Positions 1-12,651 of a stretch of DNA of 64,000 nucleotides are shown here, in pieces. Source of the stretch: Rhizopus arrhizus (taxonomy: Eukaryota > Mucoromycota > Mucoromycetes > Mucorales > Rhizopodaceae); NCBI GenBank assembly GCA_024220505.1, contig JAKZZE010000032.1, positions 131,501 through 195,500 of the forward strand, written 5' to 3'. Under the pieces are notes generated by a model that saw only the letters and a program-made list of their open reading frames with translations, was not told the DNA's origin and did not search any database. A program made the position numbers and the translations under genes. Each line of letters opens with the position of its first letter. The first letter of the stretch is position 1.

Positions 1-1223
1 ATACAATGAATCGTGCTAATGCTTTGAATTTTTCCTACATCAAATTTCATTTAGCTTTTTTTTTCTAAATCGACTGTACAAATAGATAGTTACAGGTTTC
101 TTTCGAAGTAATAATGCGCTCCCTGCTTTTGAATCGACACGGATGCCTGCAGATCCGTATCCTGTTGTTGCTCCACCAGCTGCTCCACCTGTCGAACTCG
201 ATCCATCGCTGCGGGTACCAACAGGTAAATTCATCATTTTTAACCCGACTGTAAATACCGTCTGGATTTGCTGTTTTGTAAACAATCCAACTTCACATGT
301 TCCGTGTGACACATTGAATTCCGCGATACGAGAAATAAGATAAGTGAACTGAGCATCATAGGCAGCTGAGTAAGTCAACATCGACCAAAGTGAGAATAGT
401 GTTGGTAAATAAGTCTGCGGTCCAGTGGTATGTGTAGGTTGGTATTCTACAGGTAAAAACAGCGCAAGATAACCTTGGCAAAGAATAGCATCTGGTACAG
501 AGTGAATGGTGAATTTGGGTAAAAATTCAGATAGTATTTCGGCTGCTGCATTAGGTGAAAAGAATCGTTGAGCAAGCTCGGCCAATTTGAGTACAGAGGA
601 CATCATTTTTCTAATAAATTCGGGTAAATGAAAAACTGTTTTTCCTTGCTGGTCTTTTTTTTTTTTGAGTTACGATTCGCTTATTAATGTTCTCTCTCTT
701 GCTTTCGGGAAAAGTGTATCATGTATCAGTTCATACAAGGGACGCCAGTCTACTTGAAGATCCTCTGGGCTTAATTTCTTTTTGTTTCTTTTGTAAAACA
801 AATTAATAAGAACAAATTGATAATCAAAAAAAAGAAACAGTATTTACCTAATAAGTCTTATACAATTGCTTGACCATAGCTCAATAAGAGCAGGATCCAT
901 GCCTGGGGTAATAGTCATCTCATATAATAATTTTGCAAAACTTGCTCTTAATTCTCTCGGTAGAGCATGCTTCATGTCCAAGTAACTAGTTGTTTTTGTT
1001 TAGTTTGTTAAGATCACTTGATCATTCCTCACCTTGTCAATCGTCTAACCCAAGCTACAGCACCTGGTGCAAAATCCTTTGCTTTTACACATATAACCAA
1101 GTTATTACGAATATCTTTTAACCATTCTTCTGCTTCTCCCTCTAATAAATGAGCATAGGGTAAGCTTTGTGAATAGTGCATTGTATGTTGCAAGTCATCT
1201 TCAATAACAGACGACGGTATCAT
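1..1223 (-). CDS. BLM10: Proteasome activator BLM10/PA200 (5' part, runs off left edge)
   Basis: N-terminal part of the giant HEAT-repeat protein that caps the 20S proteasome (BLM10 in yeast, PSME4/PA200 in animals). Translation matches the family start: LPYAHLLEGEAEEWL, then AKDFAPGAVAW, DWRPLYELIHDTLF and RFFSPNAAAEILSEF. Exons by splice signals and frame: 1223-1033, 985-848, 787-674, 610-94 and 34 to the edge; introns are 48-63 nt. The third intron (673-611) contains an in-frame stop, so it must be spliced. A Gly/Ser/Thr-rich insert (SSSTGGAAGGATT) lies near the end of exon 4. Start is the first ATG of the conserved frame. Family members are about 1,800-2,100 residues, so most of the gene lies outside the window. 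Expected location is nucleus and cytosol, with roles in proteasome assembly and ubiquitin-independent degradation. Confidence 0.88.
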
Positions 1224-3470
1224 TTATTAAATTGAAGAAGAAGAAAAAAAAAAGAAAAAAGAAAAATAATGACGCGTCCATTTCTTTTTTCTTTCTCCCC
1301 TCTAAAAAAAGTTTTTCATGCAAAAGGTTTAATAGGAAGTATATTACGTAATAAGCCATGGGTAGGGCACTACGGATCTGTTTAAATAACACAAAGTAAA
1401 ATGAAAACAAACTCTAAGCCTAATTCTTCAATTTGTTTTCTTTCTCTTCAAAGCCAATTGTTTGACAACCAAGGAAGGTAGGACAAGAAAAGGGGTATGA
1501 CATTTGAGGGGGAATTTGCTTGGCTGCTGAATGTCTTTAATTTACCAATGAAATAAGCTGCGCAAAAATAATATATAAACATTGATGTGTACGTTTTTTG
1601 GCTGCAAATTTTCCTTTTGTCTATTTTGGAAATTCTTATGTACACTGACAGGCACATTGATTGGCCTTCAAACTTTAATTTCAGAGCATCTTGTATGGGG
1701 CTGCCCCACAACCCAAATCAGTGGTGTTTTAAAGCGTGTTTAGTAAAAGCATTGTATCACTTTAGAATGACGTTTCTATGTTTTATTGAAAGGACAGTGT
1801 CATGTAATTGAAATAAGTTGTGTAAAAATCTCTTTTAAAGTGTGCTATTCTTTAAACAGCTTTGTCACCTTTGTAAAGATTGATATTTGAAAGGTATACA
1901 CACAAGATCAAATTGTAATCATGAAAGAATACTTTGACTAGGGCATACTTTATCCATACTCAAGTATTTTTTATTTATTTGCCTATTCGGCAGATGAAAC
2001 AATCTGAATTTCTTTGGCTTGTATTTCTTTTATTGCTTGTAAGTACTGAATTACATAAGTGAAAATGAATTCTTTTAATCAGGAAGAACGTTGTACGTTG
2101 TATTACCTCTACACCAACTCTTCTGGATACAGTAATGCAGAATAATGGACATTAGGAGGTTTTGATGTACAAAAGTTACCTTAATGTGAAGCAACGGATG
2201 CATGTACCTAAGGCTGTTCTAATAGCCGACAACGCTTCAATCAAGCATAGAAAACAAACTAAATTGCAAGTGACATTACAACGCAGTTTATCATTTAAAA
2301 AATTAGAAAAATTCTAATGACTGCTATTTGGACATTTCATTATCACATTAACAGTAACACACAAAAGATTGAGGTTTCTGTTGGATTAAATTGATCATCT
2401 CTTTCTCTCTTCTAAGGCGCCTTGATAACATCAAAAGGTCAAGTTTGGAATGTCCCTATTGCTCAGGTATTATTGTGAAAACATAATACTCTTTCACAAG
2501 CAAAAAAGAAAGTGTAGCTGACTTGCGAGTAAATATTTACTTTTTTGCGTTTTTTATTAATAAATCCAATGTTATACATTGTAGCCGTGAAGAAGATCGT
2601 GTGTGTTGCTCATACAGTACGGCATTGAAAAGGAAGCAAGTCTGTAATGGGCCTGTAGGCGGATCAGGTGTTGGACCTACAAGAGACTAATCCATGAGAT
2701 AAGCAAGGCTTACAAATAACACAGATAGAGGTCATTTTACAGCATTCACACATATCAGAGATATTCGATTGATATTTTTCTATGCTTATTACTCTTATAA
2801 AAAGAAATAATTGCTATAGTTCTCTTACTGTATATTTTATTTTTTAAAAAAAAGGTTTAACTTGTATGTATTTTCATTCATGACGTATCCCATTTTAGCC
2901 AATGGAGACAATATGATTACAGAATAGTGAAAATTTTATTGAATTGTTTTAAATCAAGGTGAATTGAAGAGAATGAAAAGAAAAACTTAGTATTACTGTA
3001 GGAAGTCAAAGTATATTGAAAAGGGCAGACAATACTGATTTTGATAGTAAGTCATAACAATGGGCATACATATAAGATGTATGGTCAGCTTAGTGCGATA
3101 GCTACCATCACCAATGAATCATAAGCATTTGCTCGATACAGGATCAGCAATCTTGAGCTATCAGAGAGGTGGAGCGAGTCATGATATCAATCAAAGTTGT
3201 TCAACATGATAATCAGAGATAATACAGCTATAGATAGTAAACAGCCTCCTACTATTAATAAATACTTAATTCGAAGCTAATCTGCTCCTCAATTTCCAGT
3301 TGTTTTCATGTGTATCTGAACCCCTTCTCTTTCAAAGAGATAACATTGAAATCTGAGATTGAATTCAGCTTGAATAAATCAAGGATTTCTCCTAATAGAA
3401 AAGAGGGGATTTCCCAAATTAACATTTTGTAACATTTTCTTTCCTTATTTAATTTTTTATATTATTTGAA
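1224..3470. other. Gene-poor stretch with possible decayed element
   Basis: 2.2 kb between the divergent starts of BLM10 and CDC42. No open frame here looks like a conserved gene. Around 2165-2317 (+) a 50-codon frame reads HVPKAVLIADNASIKHR, which resembles the DNAxIH block of Tc1/IS630-type DDE transposases, and 2585-2690 (+) has a Cys-containing frame ending GGSGVGPTRD. Both are short and interrupted. They may be remains of a transposon, or chance. The last few hundred bases before 3471 are the likely CDC42 promoter and leader. Confidence 0.4.
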
Positions 3471-4224
<754 letters not shown>

Positions 4225-4283
4225 TATCCTCCTTTTATTTGACCCCCCTTCTCTTTTATTTAATAACAAAGTATAATTCTCTC

Positions 4284-5642
4284 TTAAAGAAAATACTGGC
4301 TGCCCGGTCCAGCCGTTAATGTTGTTTCACCTTGAATATCATTTTCCAAAAAGATGGTATAATCATTGGGTCCAATTTTTCTATCTTCTTCTGGTACTTT
4401 AAGAATAGCTGCCTTGTTACCACATCGATAACAATAATTAGGTGCTGACCAGAGTGTTACCAAGTCTTTTTCTAAAAATGGATAATTGTATCCTTCGTCT
4501 ACTAATTGATGACTTCGTACAATTAAATCTACTTTGTTATTGTGACAAAACTACTTGCTGTTTAGTATAGTTGTTAGCGCCATGCATATCATTTACTTAC
4601 TGCTGTAGTAGGTAATGGACCAAATAAGTAACCACCCCCCCTTGGACTGATAGTCCATGTTTCTACTTGAGATTCCGGATCTGACCATAATAAATCTAGA
4701 TAATGTGCATGTATCAGATACCAGACATCTTGTATAAACAATAACTTACCACAATGTCCACCACTCTGAGGCAATTCTTGCATTCTAAACAACGTACTAT
4801 ATGAATTGAATATCAGTGACAAACACATATTTATCTTTTTTTATTCGATATATACCGAATAGAGTCAATAGAAGGTAATTCTGGTGATAATCCTCCATGT
4901 ACACAAAATACTGATCCATCAATAATCTATAGTAAGAAAAGTTAAAAGCTGATAACAATAAGCTTATAACAAATGCCTTACTGCTGCTAAAGGTAAATAA
5001 TCAAATACGGTACAACACCATTCCCATACTTTTGAATTTTGATACTTGGCCATGCATTCATCTACTTTATAAATAAGCTTATGGTTCCATATTATCTTAT
5101 CTTGTTTACCGTAAAATCCATAAACGCGAGTAACATTTCTACTTTCATGATTTCCTCTTATTAATGTAATACGATTTGGATATCTAATAGCTTGTCTATT
5201 ATTTCTATAATTTTATATAGGAAATAAAACTTACTTGACTTTATATAGTAAAAGTAAAGTAAGTGTCTCAAGTGAATATCTACCACGATCTACAAAGTCT
5301 CCCTTTTTATTATAGTTTAACAATGTGTGTTTTTTAAGATGTTTATAAAATATTTACCATAAATACATAAGAAGTTTCGGGTGGACTACCACCCACTTCA
5401 AATATCTTTAACAAGTCATAGAATTGTCCATGAATGTCACCACATAAAGTCACTGGTGCATGAACTGGAACTACAGTAGATTCCTCTGCAAGAATCTCTT
5501 TTAACTTGTAGATTGTTAATATTCAAAACATCTATTTTTTTTCCCCCTCCTTTTTAATTACTTTATTACATAATTTCCTCATGTCACTTTCTGGTAAATA
5601 TTTGCATTTCTTTATTGATTCAATACAAGCGTCAATATCCAT
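4284..5642 (-). CDS. PP2A-like Ser/Thr protein phosphatase catalytic subunit (PPG1/PP4-type)
   Basis: Catalytic subunit of the PPP phosphatase family, using two metal ions to hydrolyse phospho-Ser/Thr. All core motifs are present across several exons: [26 protein letters not shown], a DLLWSDP block and the [11 protein letters not shown] segment near the C-terminus. The protein ends QYFL, close to the methylated -YFL tail of PP2A, PP4 and PP6. The N-terminus ([19 protein letters not shown]) and LKEILAEES most resemble Ppg1 and PP4. Exon 1 is 5642-5562 and exon 2 begins at 5504. At least six introns interrupt the gene, one between VYGFY and VDECMAKY and one just before DLLWSDP. The exact subclass needs a tree; membership of the PP2A-like group is firm. 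Confidence 0.88.
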
Positions 5643-6350
5643 TTTAATAACAACACAAAGAGAAAATAATAATAATAATAAAAAAAATAAAAAAAAGAGA
5701 GAAAACAGGCTTTAAACCCTATTTGGGCTCGTGAGGGTAGAAACCAGACACACTCACAATTTTCATGCTGTATTAAAAAAGTGAGCGGCTGTTGAAATAC
5801 GCAAGTTCATTTTTATAATTTTTAGTTGCGTCCATAAAAAAAGGAACCTGGGATCATACTCAAGTTATCGAGATAACATCTGCAAAAGCTTATTCTAACA
5901 GAAGCTACCTTTGATAGGTAGGTCAGAGTTAACTTGCAGGGAAAATGTTAATTTTAAGAAAAAGTGATACCATATTATTCCTGAGGATAATATAAAAAGT
6001 TATGGGCTGATGCATATTATCATTTTCACTGCATTTATTAAGGCAGCAGATCTTTTTTTTTTTTCTACTGTCCAATTTTTTTTATTTGTTCAACAAGTCT
6101 CACTATGAATTCAATAGTATTTTTGGCTTGTCATACGCGTACATATAAGCCTCACTTGTATTCAATCCCTATTGACGAAATTCAAAAGTTTCTATTCATG
6201 GCAGAAAAAAAATGGATTCTGCTTTCCATATTAAGTTTAGTCACACCAACATGGGCCTTTCGTCCAATCGAGTATTAACAACAGCATAAACAATCTCAGA
6301 CCCCTTTTTTTTCTTTTCTTTTCTTTTCTTTCATTTTACATGTCAAAAAG
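5643..6350. other. Intergenic, divergent promoter region
   Basis: 708 nt between the divergently transcribed phosphatase and PDI-like genes. AT-rich, with a T-rich run around 6051-6080 and a repeated TTTTC tract at 6303-6331 directly before the PDI start, a leader type seen before several genes here. No gene was recognised. Confidence 0.5.
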
Positions 6351-7824
6351 ATGAAGTGGCATAGCATTTGGCTCATTTCAACTTGGATCTTGACTGTGAC
6401 GGGACAAGTAGTCCATTTGAAAAATCAAGATGAATTTATAAAAAACATCAATCAACATGATCTAGTACTAGTTGACTTCTTTGCTCCATCGTGTCATCAC
6501 TGTAAGGCACTTGAACCAGAATACGAACAGGCTGCTTCTTTATTAGCATCCGAACCCTTGATGTTGGCCAAATTAGATTGTACAGAGAATGAGTCGATTT
6601 GTTCGAGGTATCGTGTCAAGGCATATCCTACACTGCAATTATTTAGAAAGGGGAAAGCAAGCGAAGTGTATCGAGATGAAAAAACGGCCGAAAAGATGAC
6701 GGAATACATGAGAAAGTAAGATTCTAAAGTATATAGGCTTGGGTGCATGTACTAATTGAAAGAATAGACAGCTGTTACCTACTATACCCACGCTTGAAGA
6801 AAAGAAGGAACTAGAAGAATTAAAAGAAAAGGAATCGATCCTGGCCGTTGCCTACCTTTCGCCCAACGACACAGCCTCCATCGCCCACTGGACATCCTTC
6901 TCACTCAAATGGATGGACGACTTTGCATTTGCCCTTGTTACAAACCAGGCGCTTTCACAAACAGAAAACATCCATCATTATCCAACCCTTGTTCTCTACA
7001 AGCAGTTTGATCATGGTCAGGACGTGCTCGAAGAGCACTTTGACGACGAGACCTTCTTGATCGACTTCATCCGTCGCCACTCGGTGCCCTTGCTGGACGA
7101 GATCACGCCCAGCAACTTTTACAACTATGTCGAAGCCGGACGTCCCCTTGTCTACCTCTTCTCGGACAAGGGCGAGATGAAGGACAGAAACCAAGATGAT
7201 TTTTTACCGTTAGCCAAGACATACCAGGACGACTTTAGTTTTGTGCACATCAACGCGACCGAGTATCCTGCTCAAGCTGAATTCTTATCGTTGAATTCGA
7301 CCCGACTGCCTGCCCTGGGCGTTCACAACTTCCAAAGCGGGGCAAGATATCCCTTTGAAGGCGACTGGGACCTGGACAGGATTCAGCAGTTCTTGAACGA
7401 CATTCGCTCTGGCCGTCTGGACCCCGTCGTCAAATCACAAGCGTTCCCTCCTGCCAGTGACCCTGCGGTGCATGTCTTAGTCGGCAAGGAATTTAATCAG
7501 GTTGTCTTTGATCCAGCCAAGGATGTGATCGTTCAGATCTATGCTCCTTGGTGTACACATTCTCAAAAGCTGGCTCCTGTCTGGCAGGAACTCGGTCAAC
7601 GTCTGCAAGATCTGGGCAGCGTGATGGTAGCCAAGATGGATGGCACGGTGAATGATGTGCCTCCGTCCGCTGGATTTCAAGTTGTCGGGTATCCTACCAT
7701 CAAACTGATCAAGCAAAAGACAAATGAGGTAGTGGATTATACCGGAGATCGTACTCTAGATGATTTGGTTCAGTTTGTACATATGCATGCTACGAGCTTA
7801 AACCCCAAGCACGATGAGCTTTAA
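6351..7824 (+). CDS. Protein disulfide-isomerase-like ER protein with HDEL signal
   Basis: Thioredoxin-fold protein of the ER lumen, 473 residues from exons 6351-6715 and 6768-7824 (52-nt intron). Residues 1-19 form a signal peptide. The N-terminal thioredoxin domain has FFAPSCHHCKALEPEY, active-site Cys48 and Cys51. Two less conserved b-type domains follow (about 125-340). The C-terminal thioredoxin domain has YAPWCTHSQKLAPVW: Cys384 is kept but the second cysteine is Ser387. The last four residues are HDEL, the ER retrieval signal. Classical PDI has CGHC at both sites, so this protein likely has one dithiol site with altered redox potential and one monothiol site that could trap mixed disulfides but not easily release them. 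Intact frame and conserved folds argue against a pseudogene. It could be a specialised PDI paralogue rather than the essential PDI1. Confidence 0.93.
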
Positions 7825-8060
7825 AAGCCAAAGTGTTTTATTGTACATCACAAATCGTATGAGGGATTCAACATTTGACATGCGAATTAATTCTCTTATT
7901 CCACAAAATATTGCAAAGTGTTCTCCATCAACTGTACACTGTAGAAAAAAGCAAACCTAGAATAAAATTACAAATCTCTTTATTTAGTTTACTATCTTCT
8001 TTTCTTCTTTCACAGAGCTATAGAATACTTATCAGACACAAAATGTCAGTCGTGACTAGT

Positions 8061-8548
8061 TTACCTTTGATATTTCAAGAAACGATAGCCTTGAGTCAAT
8101 TGAGCTACTTCATTGGTTGCATGACAAGCGAATAATAAATAGTTTTTAGGTTGAACAGCTAAAGCGAAACGCATGAAAAGTGCAGAGTAAGTACACAAAG
8201 CTATATCAAGTAAATCAGTTTGTAAATGAAATGTATAAGAATTGATGGGTTACCCAAAGTCATATTGCCAGAAATTAAACTAGCATCCTTTTGAGTATCA
8301 AGAATGGCAGCTATAGGGAGACCCCAATTGACAACAGGTCCCCAAAAGTGCTAATGAAGATGAATGAACATGTTGTTTTAGTGTAGAAAAACTTACAGTG
8401 CTATATATTGAAAAGAAAACGAGCACATGAGTTAAATCAAAAACATCAAGACTTTAGTGACAACGTACCTCATTAAATAGTTTCTAAATTCCTTAGAAAC
8501 AATCTTTTGTACAAATCTATTTCCAACGTGTCCTGAAACTTGAGACAT
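8061..8548 (-). CDS. MPC1: Mitochondrial pyruvate carrier subunit 1
   Basis: Inner-membrane subunit that, with a partner MPC subunit, forms the heterodimer importing pyruvate into mitochondria. The spliced protein is 106 residues with the family signature [26 protein letters not shown] and [15 protein letters not shown]. Exons: 8548-8469, a 4-nt exon 8400-8397, 8350-8254 and 8200-8061. The four bases CACT are needed to restore the universally conserved Ser-Thr-His-Phe-Trp-Gly-Pro and are flanked by a clean AG acceptor and GTAAG donor. Introns are 68, 46 and 53 nt. It shares a 168-nt intergenic space, including a 27-T run, with the divergent chitin synthase gene, and is tail to tail with the PDI-like gene. 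Confidence 0.93.
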
Positions 8549-8569
8549 TCTATGATAAAAAAAGAATAC

Positions 8570-8596
8570 TTTTTTTTTTTTTTTTTTTTTTTTTTT
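8570..8596. repeat. T27 homopolymer in divergent promoter
   Basis: Uninterrupted run of 27 T between the starts of MPC1 and the chitin synthase. Poly(dA:dT) tracts of this size exclude nucleosomes in fungi, so it may serve both promoters. Confidence 0.8.
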
Positions 8597-8716
8597 GGCG
8601 CTTTATCAGAAACTCCGATCGTCTTTGTCCCTGATGGTTTATTTGTAAATTATGATACTAAAATAAACTAAAAGGATTATGTTTCTCATTTTTATTTTCT
8701 TTTTTCTTTATTGAAT

Positions 8717-11330
8717 ATGATGGAAACCCCCAAGAACAAAACGACACCGATGATTGGATCATCTCATCTACTACCCACCAGCCACCTCTGTCAACCTCAC
8801 TGTCCGTCCTTACCAGGCACGTATCCATTTTTGCGTGCCAATACAAAAAAAGTGACCTTGACTCAGGGCCACCTTGTCCTGGACTGCCCGGTGCCGACCC
8901 AACTGATGGAGAAGAGTGCACGAAAAGAAAAGGAGTTTAGTATGATGCGGTATACAGCCGTGACGTGTGATCCAGATCGATTTGCAGAGAATCAGTACAC
9001 GTTACGACCCCAGTTGATGAATCGAACCACAGAGCTATTTATTGTCATGACCATGTACAATGTAAAACGAGTTCAGTGACTTGTACGAAAAGCTAACGTG
9101 TATCTGCAGGAAGATGAAGTATTGTTCTGTCGTACGATGCACGGTGTCATGAAGAACATTGCCCATTTATGCAGCAGGACACGCTCCAGGGTATGGGACA
9201 CAGACGGCTGGAAAAAGGTGGTGGTCTGTATCGTGGCCGACGGTCGAAAGAAATGTGATCCTCGTGTGATGGATGTCTTGACCGCCATGGGCGTGTATCA
9301 GACTGGGATTGCGAAAAACATGGTGAATGAACAGCCGGTTCAAGCTCATCTGTTTGAGGTAGGACGAGACCTTGATTGATAGGGGACTGATCTTTTTATA
9401 GTACACAACACAACTGTCAGTAGATTCTGAATTACGTATCCGAGGCGCCGAAAAGGGCATTGTGCCCGTCCAAATTTTGTTTTGTCTGAAGGAGCAAAAT
9501 GCGAAAAAGATCAATTCACATCGATGGTTCTTTAATGCCTTTGGTCCTATCCTTCAACCCAACATCTGCGTCCTGCTTGATGTTGGTACGCGTCCGGGAA
9601 ACACATCGATCTATCATCTCTGGAAGGCATTTGATGCCAATAAGCATGTAGGTGGAGCCTGCGGTGAGATCTGTGTGATGAAAGGTACGGCCTGTGTGGA
9701 TCTCTTGAACCCCTTGGTGGCTGCCCAAAACTTTGAATACAAAATGTCCAATATCCTGGATAAACCACTCGAGTCCGTCTTTGGTTATATCTCTGTGCTG
9801 CCCGGCGCCTTCTCTGCCTATCGGTATGCGGCCATCCAGAATGACATTCAGGGGATGGGACCGCTCCAAAAGTATTTCTTGGGTGAGCAGCAGGCCGATA
9901 CAGAGAATATCTTTAGTGCCAACATGTACCTGGCTGAAGATCGAATCCTTTGCTTTGAGTTGCTGGCTAAGAAGCATCAGCAGTGGGTGCTCAAGTACGT
10001 CCAGAACGCTTTTGGTGAAACAGACTGCCCGAGTCAGCTGCCTGAATTCATTTCACAACGTCGTCGATGGTTGAACGGTAGTTTTTTCGCCGCTGTCTAT
10101 TCTCAGTATCATTTTTCGAGAATCTGGAGTACGAATCATTCGGTCGGGAGAAAACTGATGTTGTCCACAGAATTTTTTTATAGTTTTGTCAATTTGATCT
10201 TTAGTTGGCTAGGCATGGTAAGTGCAGTGTATGAAAATCGGCAAGGATAACCTGTCTTTCTTAGGCTAACTTTTACTTGACGTTTTATTTTGTAACAAAA
10301 TCACTGACCTTGCCCGAAATGGATCCCTTGGGTGATGGTTGGGGAGAACGTGTGTTTTCAGGTCTTTGGTATCTTTATATCTTTTTATTTATCTCTTCTT
10401 TTATTTGTTCTTTGGGTAATCGACCTCAAGGGTAAATGGAAAGAATGACATGTCTAATCAACTCACTGACATAGTTGATAGTTCAAAATGGATGTTTACA
10501 CTCTCTGTGATTGCCTACGGCATTATTATGATGTACATGACCTTTGCAGGTGGATGGTTAGCTTACAGAACACTTCAAAAGGGAATGCAATCACCCGAAT
10601 GGGACCCTAACGATACCCTAAAGAACTTCAACTTGCTGATGAATCAATCTGAATTTCGAGATGTGGTGATTTCACTCTTGGCGACGTATGGACTTTATAT
10701 TCTTTCGAGCTTGTTCTATATGGACCCTTGGCATATGATAACAAGCTTTGTACAATATTTGTTTTTATTACCAACCTATGTAAACATATTGAACGTCTAT
10801 GCGTTTTGTAATATTCATGATGTGAGGCAAGTAAAAGGAAAGGTGATTGATTGCATGCTAACGATTTAATAGTTGGGGGACCAAGGGAGATAACACAGCT
10901 ACAATGGATCTAGGTGTAGCTAGTAAAGCTGGTACCAATGAAAAAGGGGTTGAAGCGGTAGAAGTAGAATTATATGATGGCATTGATACCATTGATAAAA
11001 ATTACGAACGTGCCTTAGATAACTTGTCCTCAAAACCACAATTGATTCATAACGTTAGTCACTTGGTTTCTATAAAAATAACCTAATTTTTTGTATTAGA
11101 GTCGAGCTCCTAAAACAAAGCAAGATGATTACTATCGAGGGTTTCGTACACGTCTTGTGCTTACTTGGATTGGTTGCAATGCGGTTTTAGTAGCTTGTGT
11201 AACCAGTAATCGATTTCAATCCATGGGTTCACTTTATACAGGCTGCATCCTCTGGACAGTGGCTGCCATGGCCGCATTCAGATTCTTGGGAAGTCTGCTG
11301 TATCTCATCTTGCGTTGTTTTCGTTTATAA
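8717..11330 (+). CDS. Chitin synthase (class I/II/III type)
   Basis: Family-2 glycosyltransferase in the plasma membrane and chitosomes that polymerises UDP-GlcNAc into chitin. Seven exons give 777 residues: 8717-9061, 9110-9358, 9402-10217, 10265-10431, 10482-10826, 10873-11053 and 11100-11330; all phases agree. Motifs: [26 protein letters not shown], a CHS-type LLDVGTRPG, catalytic EDR (377-379) and the processivity/active-site QRRRW (417-421), followed by a cluster of membrane segments ([17 protein letters not shown], then [17 protein letters not shown] and later helices) and the NIHDVSWGTKG motif. The intron at 10827-10872 uses a GC donor (GCAAGT). The cytosolic N-terminus is short, with no myosin or cytochrome b5 domain, which excludes classes IV-VII. 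Assignment among classes I-III needs a tree. Confidence 0.95.
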
Positions 11331-11433
11331 ACCAATAAAATACGGGCGTGTAAATATGTAGAATTGTAACATTTAAAAAAAATGCGAGATTTTTTTATTT
11401 TATTTTTAACTTTAGCTTTTTCTTGGCTTTATA

Positions 11434-12651
11434 ATGGAAGCAGAACAAATTCGTGAAGGTGTCAAAAATATACAACAAGGAGATAAAGCGTAATATATAA
11501 AATGAGTAGAGACTTTTTTTTTGCTAATAGACTTATGTTTTAGTGCTTCTAAAGGTCTCTTTAGAAAACCAGATTGGGATTTAGCAGCAAGTTATTATGA
11601 TCGTGCAGGTATGAAGGACGTTCAAAGAGATGAATGTTTTGTCTAATTACTGTCATTAGCCACCTGTTTCAAAATTGCTAAATCCTATGACCAAGCTGTT
11701 CAAGCTTATGCAAAGTCTTCTGAAGCTCTTTTTAAATCGGATGCGTAAGAAGAAAAGACATGAAATACAAAAATGTACTCAACTTTACTGCAGCATTCAT
11801 TTAGCTGGTAAAGCAACTGAGAACGCAGCTTTTATTTTAGCGCAAAATCTAAACCAACCTCAACGTGCTGCTGAGGCCTATCAAAAAGCAAGTAATTTTT
11901 TCATGACGCAAGGAAGTATTGACAGAGCAGCAGAACAATTGGAAAAGGCAGGAAGGTAAAGAAAAGTGACGTATGATTTAATTGGTATTTACGATTATTT
12001 TAAAGGGCTTTAGAGAATGTGGATGTGAATGCATCCTTTGATATGTATTCTAAAGCATGTACATTATATGAACAAGAAGATCGTGGTCGATTCGCTATGG
12101 AAATTTATAAAAAGGCCATTTCACTGTTAGTGCGTAATAAGAAATATGATAAGGCAATTGAGATGCTTAAAAGAGAGACTCAAGTACTTCAAAAATTATC
12201 CAGTCGAACTCATCTTTATAAAGCCAACTTGAGTATTTTGGTTTTAGTCTTGGCTATAGGTGATGATGTAGAAGCTGGTAAACAATTCAGTAATATGTGC
12301 GGGTAAGTGATGATGAAGAGAATAAGAAATGGATTCTAATAGATCCATAGACAAGATGCTGGGTTTGCTCACAGTGAAGAAGCAGAGATTGCTGAAGATT
12401 TATTAAGAGCATATGATCAAAGAGATCAAGAATTGCTGGAAAGAACAGTTCGAGTACAACACATGACATTCTTGGATAACGAAATTGTGAAATTAGCAAG
12501 ATTATTAACTGTGCCTGGAGAAGTATTAAGTCAAAAGCATTCCAATTATCATCGCACTGAAGCTGAAGCTGAACTTTATGGAAACAAAATATCAAATAAT
12601 GAAAATAGTAATACAGTAGAAGAAGAGGATGAGGATGAAGGTTTAAGATAA
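11434..12651 (+). CDS. Gamma-SNAP (NSF attachment protein)
   Basis: Soluble adaptor that links the AAA ATPase NSF/Sec18 to SNARE complexes for disassembly. TPR-like helical protein; recognisable blocks are MEAEQIREGVKNIQQGDKA, DWDLAASYYDRA, KSYDQAVQAYAKSSEA, GKATENAAFILAQNL, QRAAEAYQKASNFFMTQG, DRAAEQLEKAGR and VDVNASFDMYSKACTLYEQED. The best match is gamma rather than alpha-SNAP because of the short N-terminus, FFMTQGSIDRAAEQL and the acidic tail (EEEDEDEGLR). The reading frame is split over about six exons (first exon 11434-11491, second starts 11544; the last starts near 12344). Gamma-SNAP is absent from baker's yeast but kept in several early-diverging fungi, which fits the proposed phylum. 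Confidence 0.86.

Noticed and set aside
645..673. A 25-29 nt intron or an in-frame nonsense mutation in BLM10 near 670
   Set aside because: A normal 63-nt intron (673-611) with GTAACT donor and TTAG acceptor joins the exons in phase and gives a protein that fits the family, so no defect is needed.
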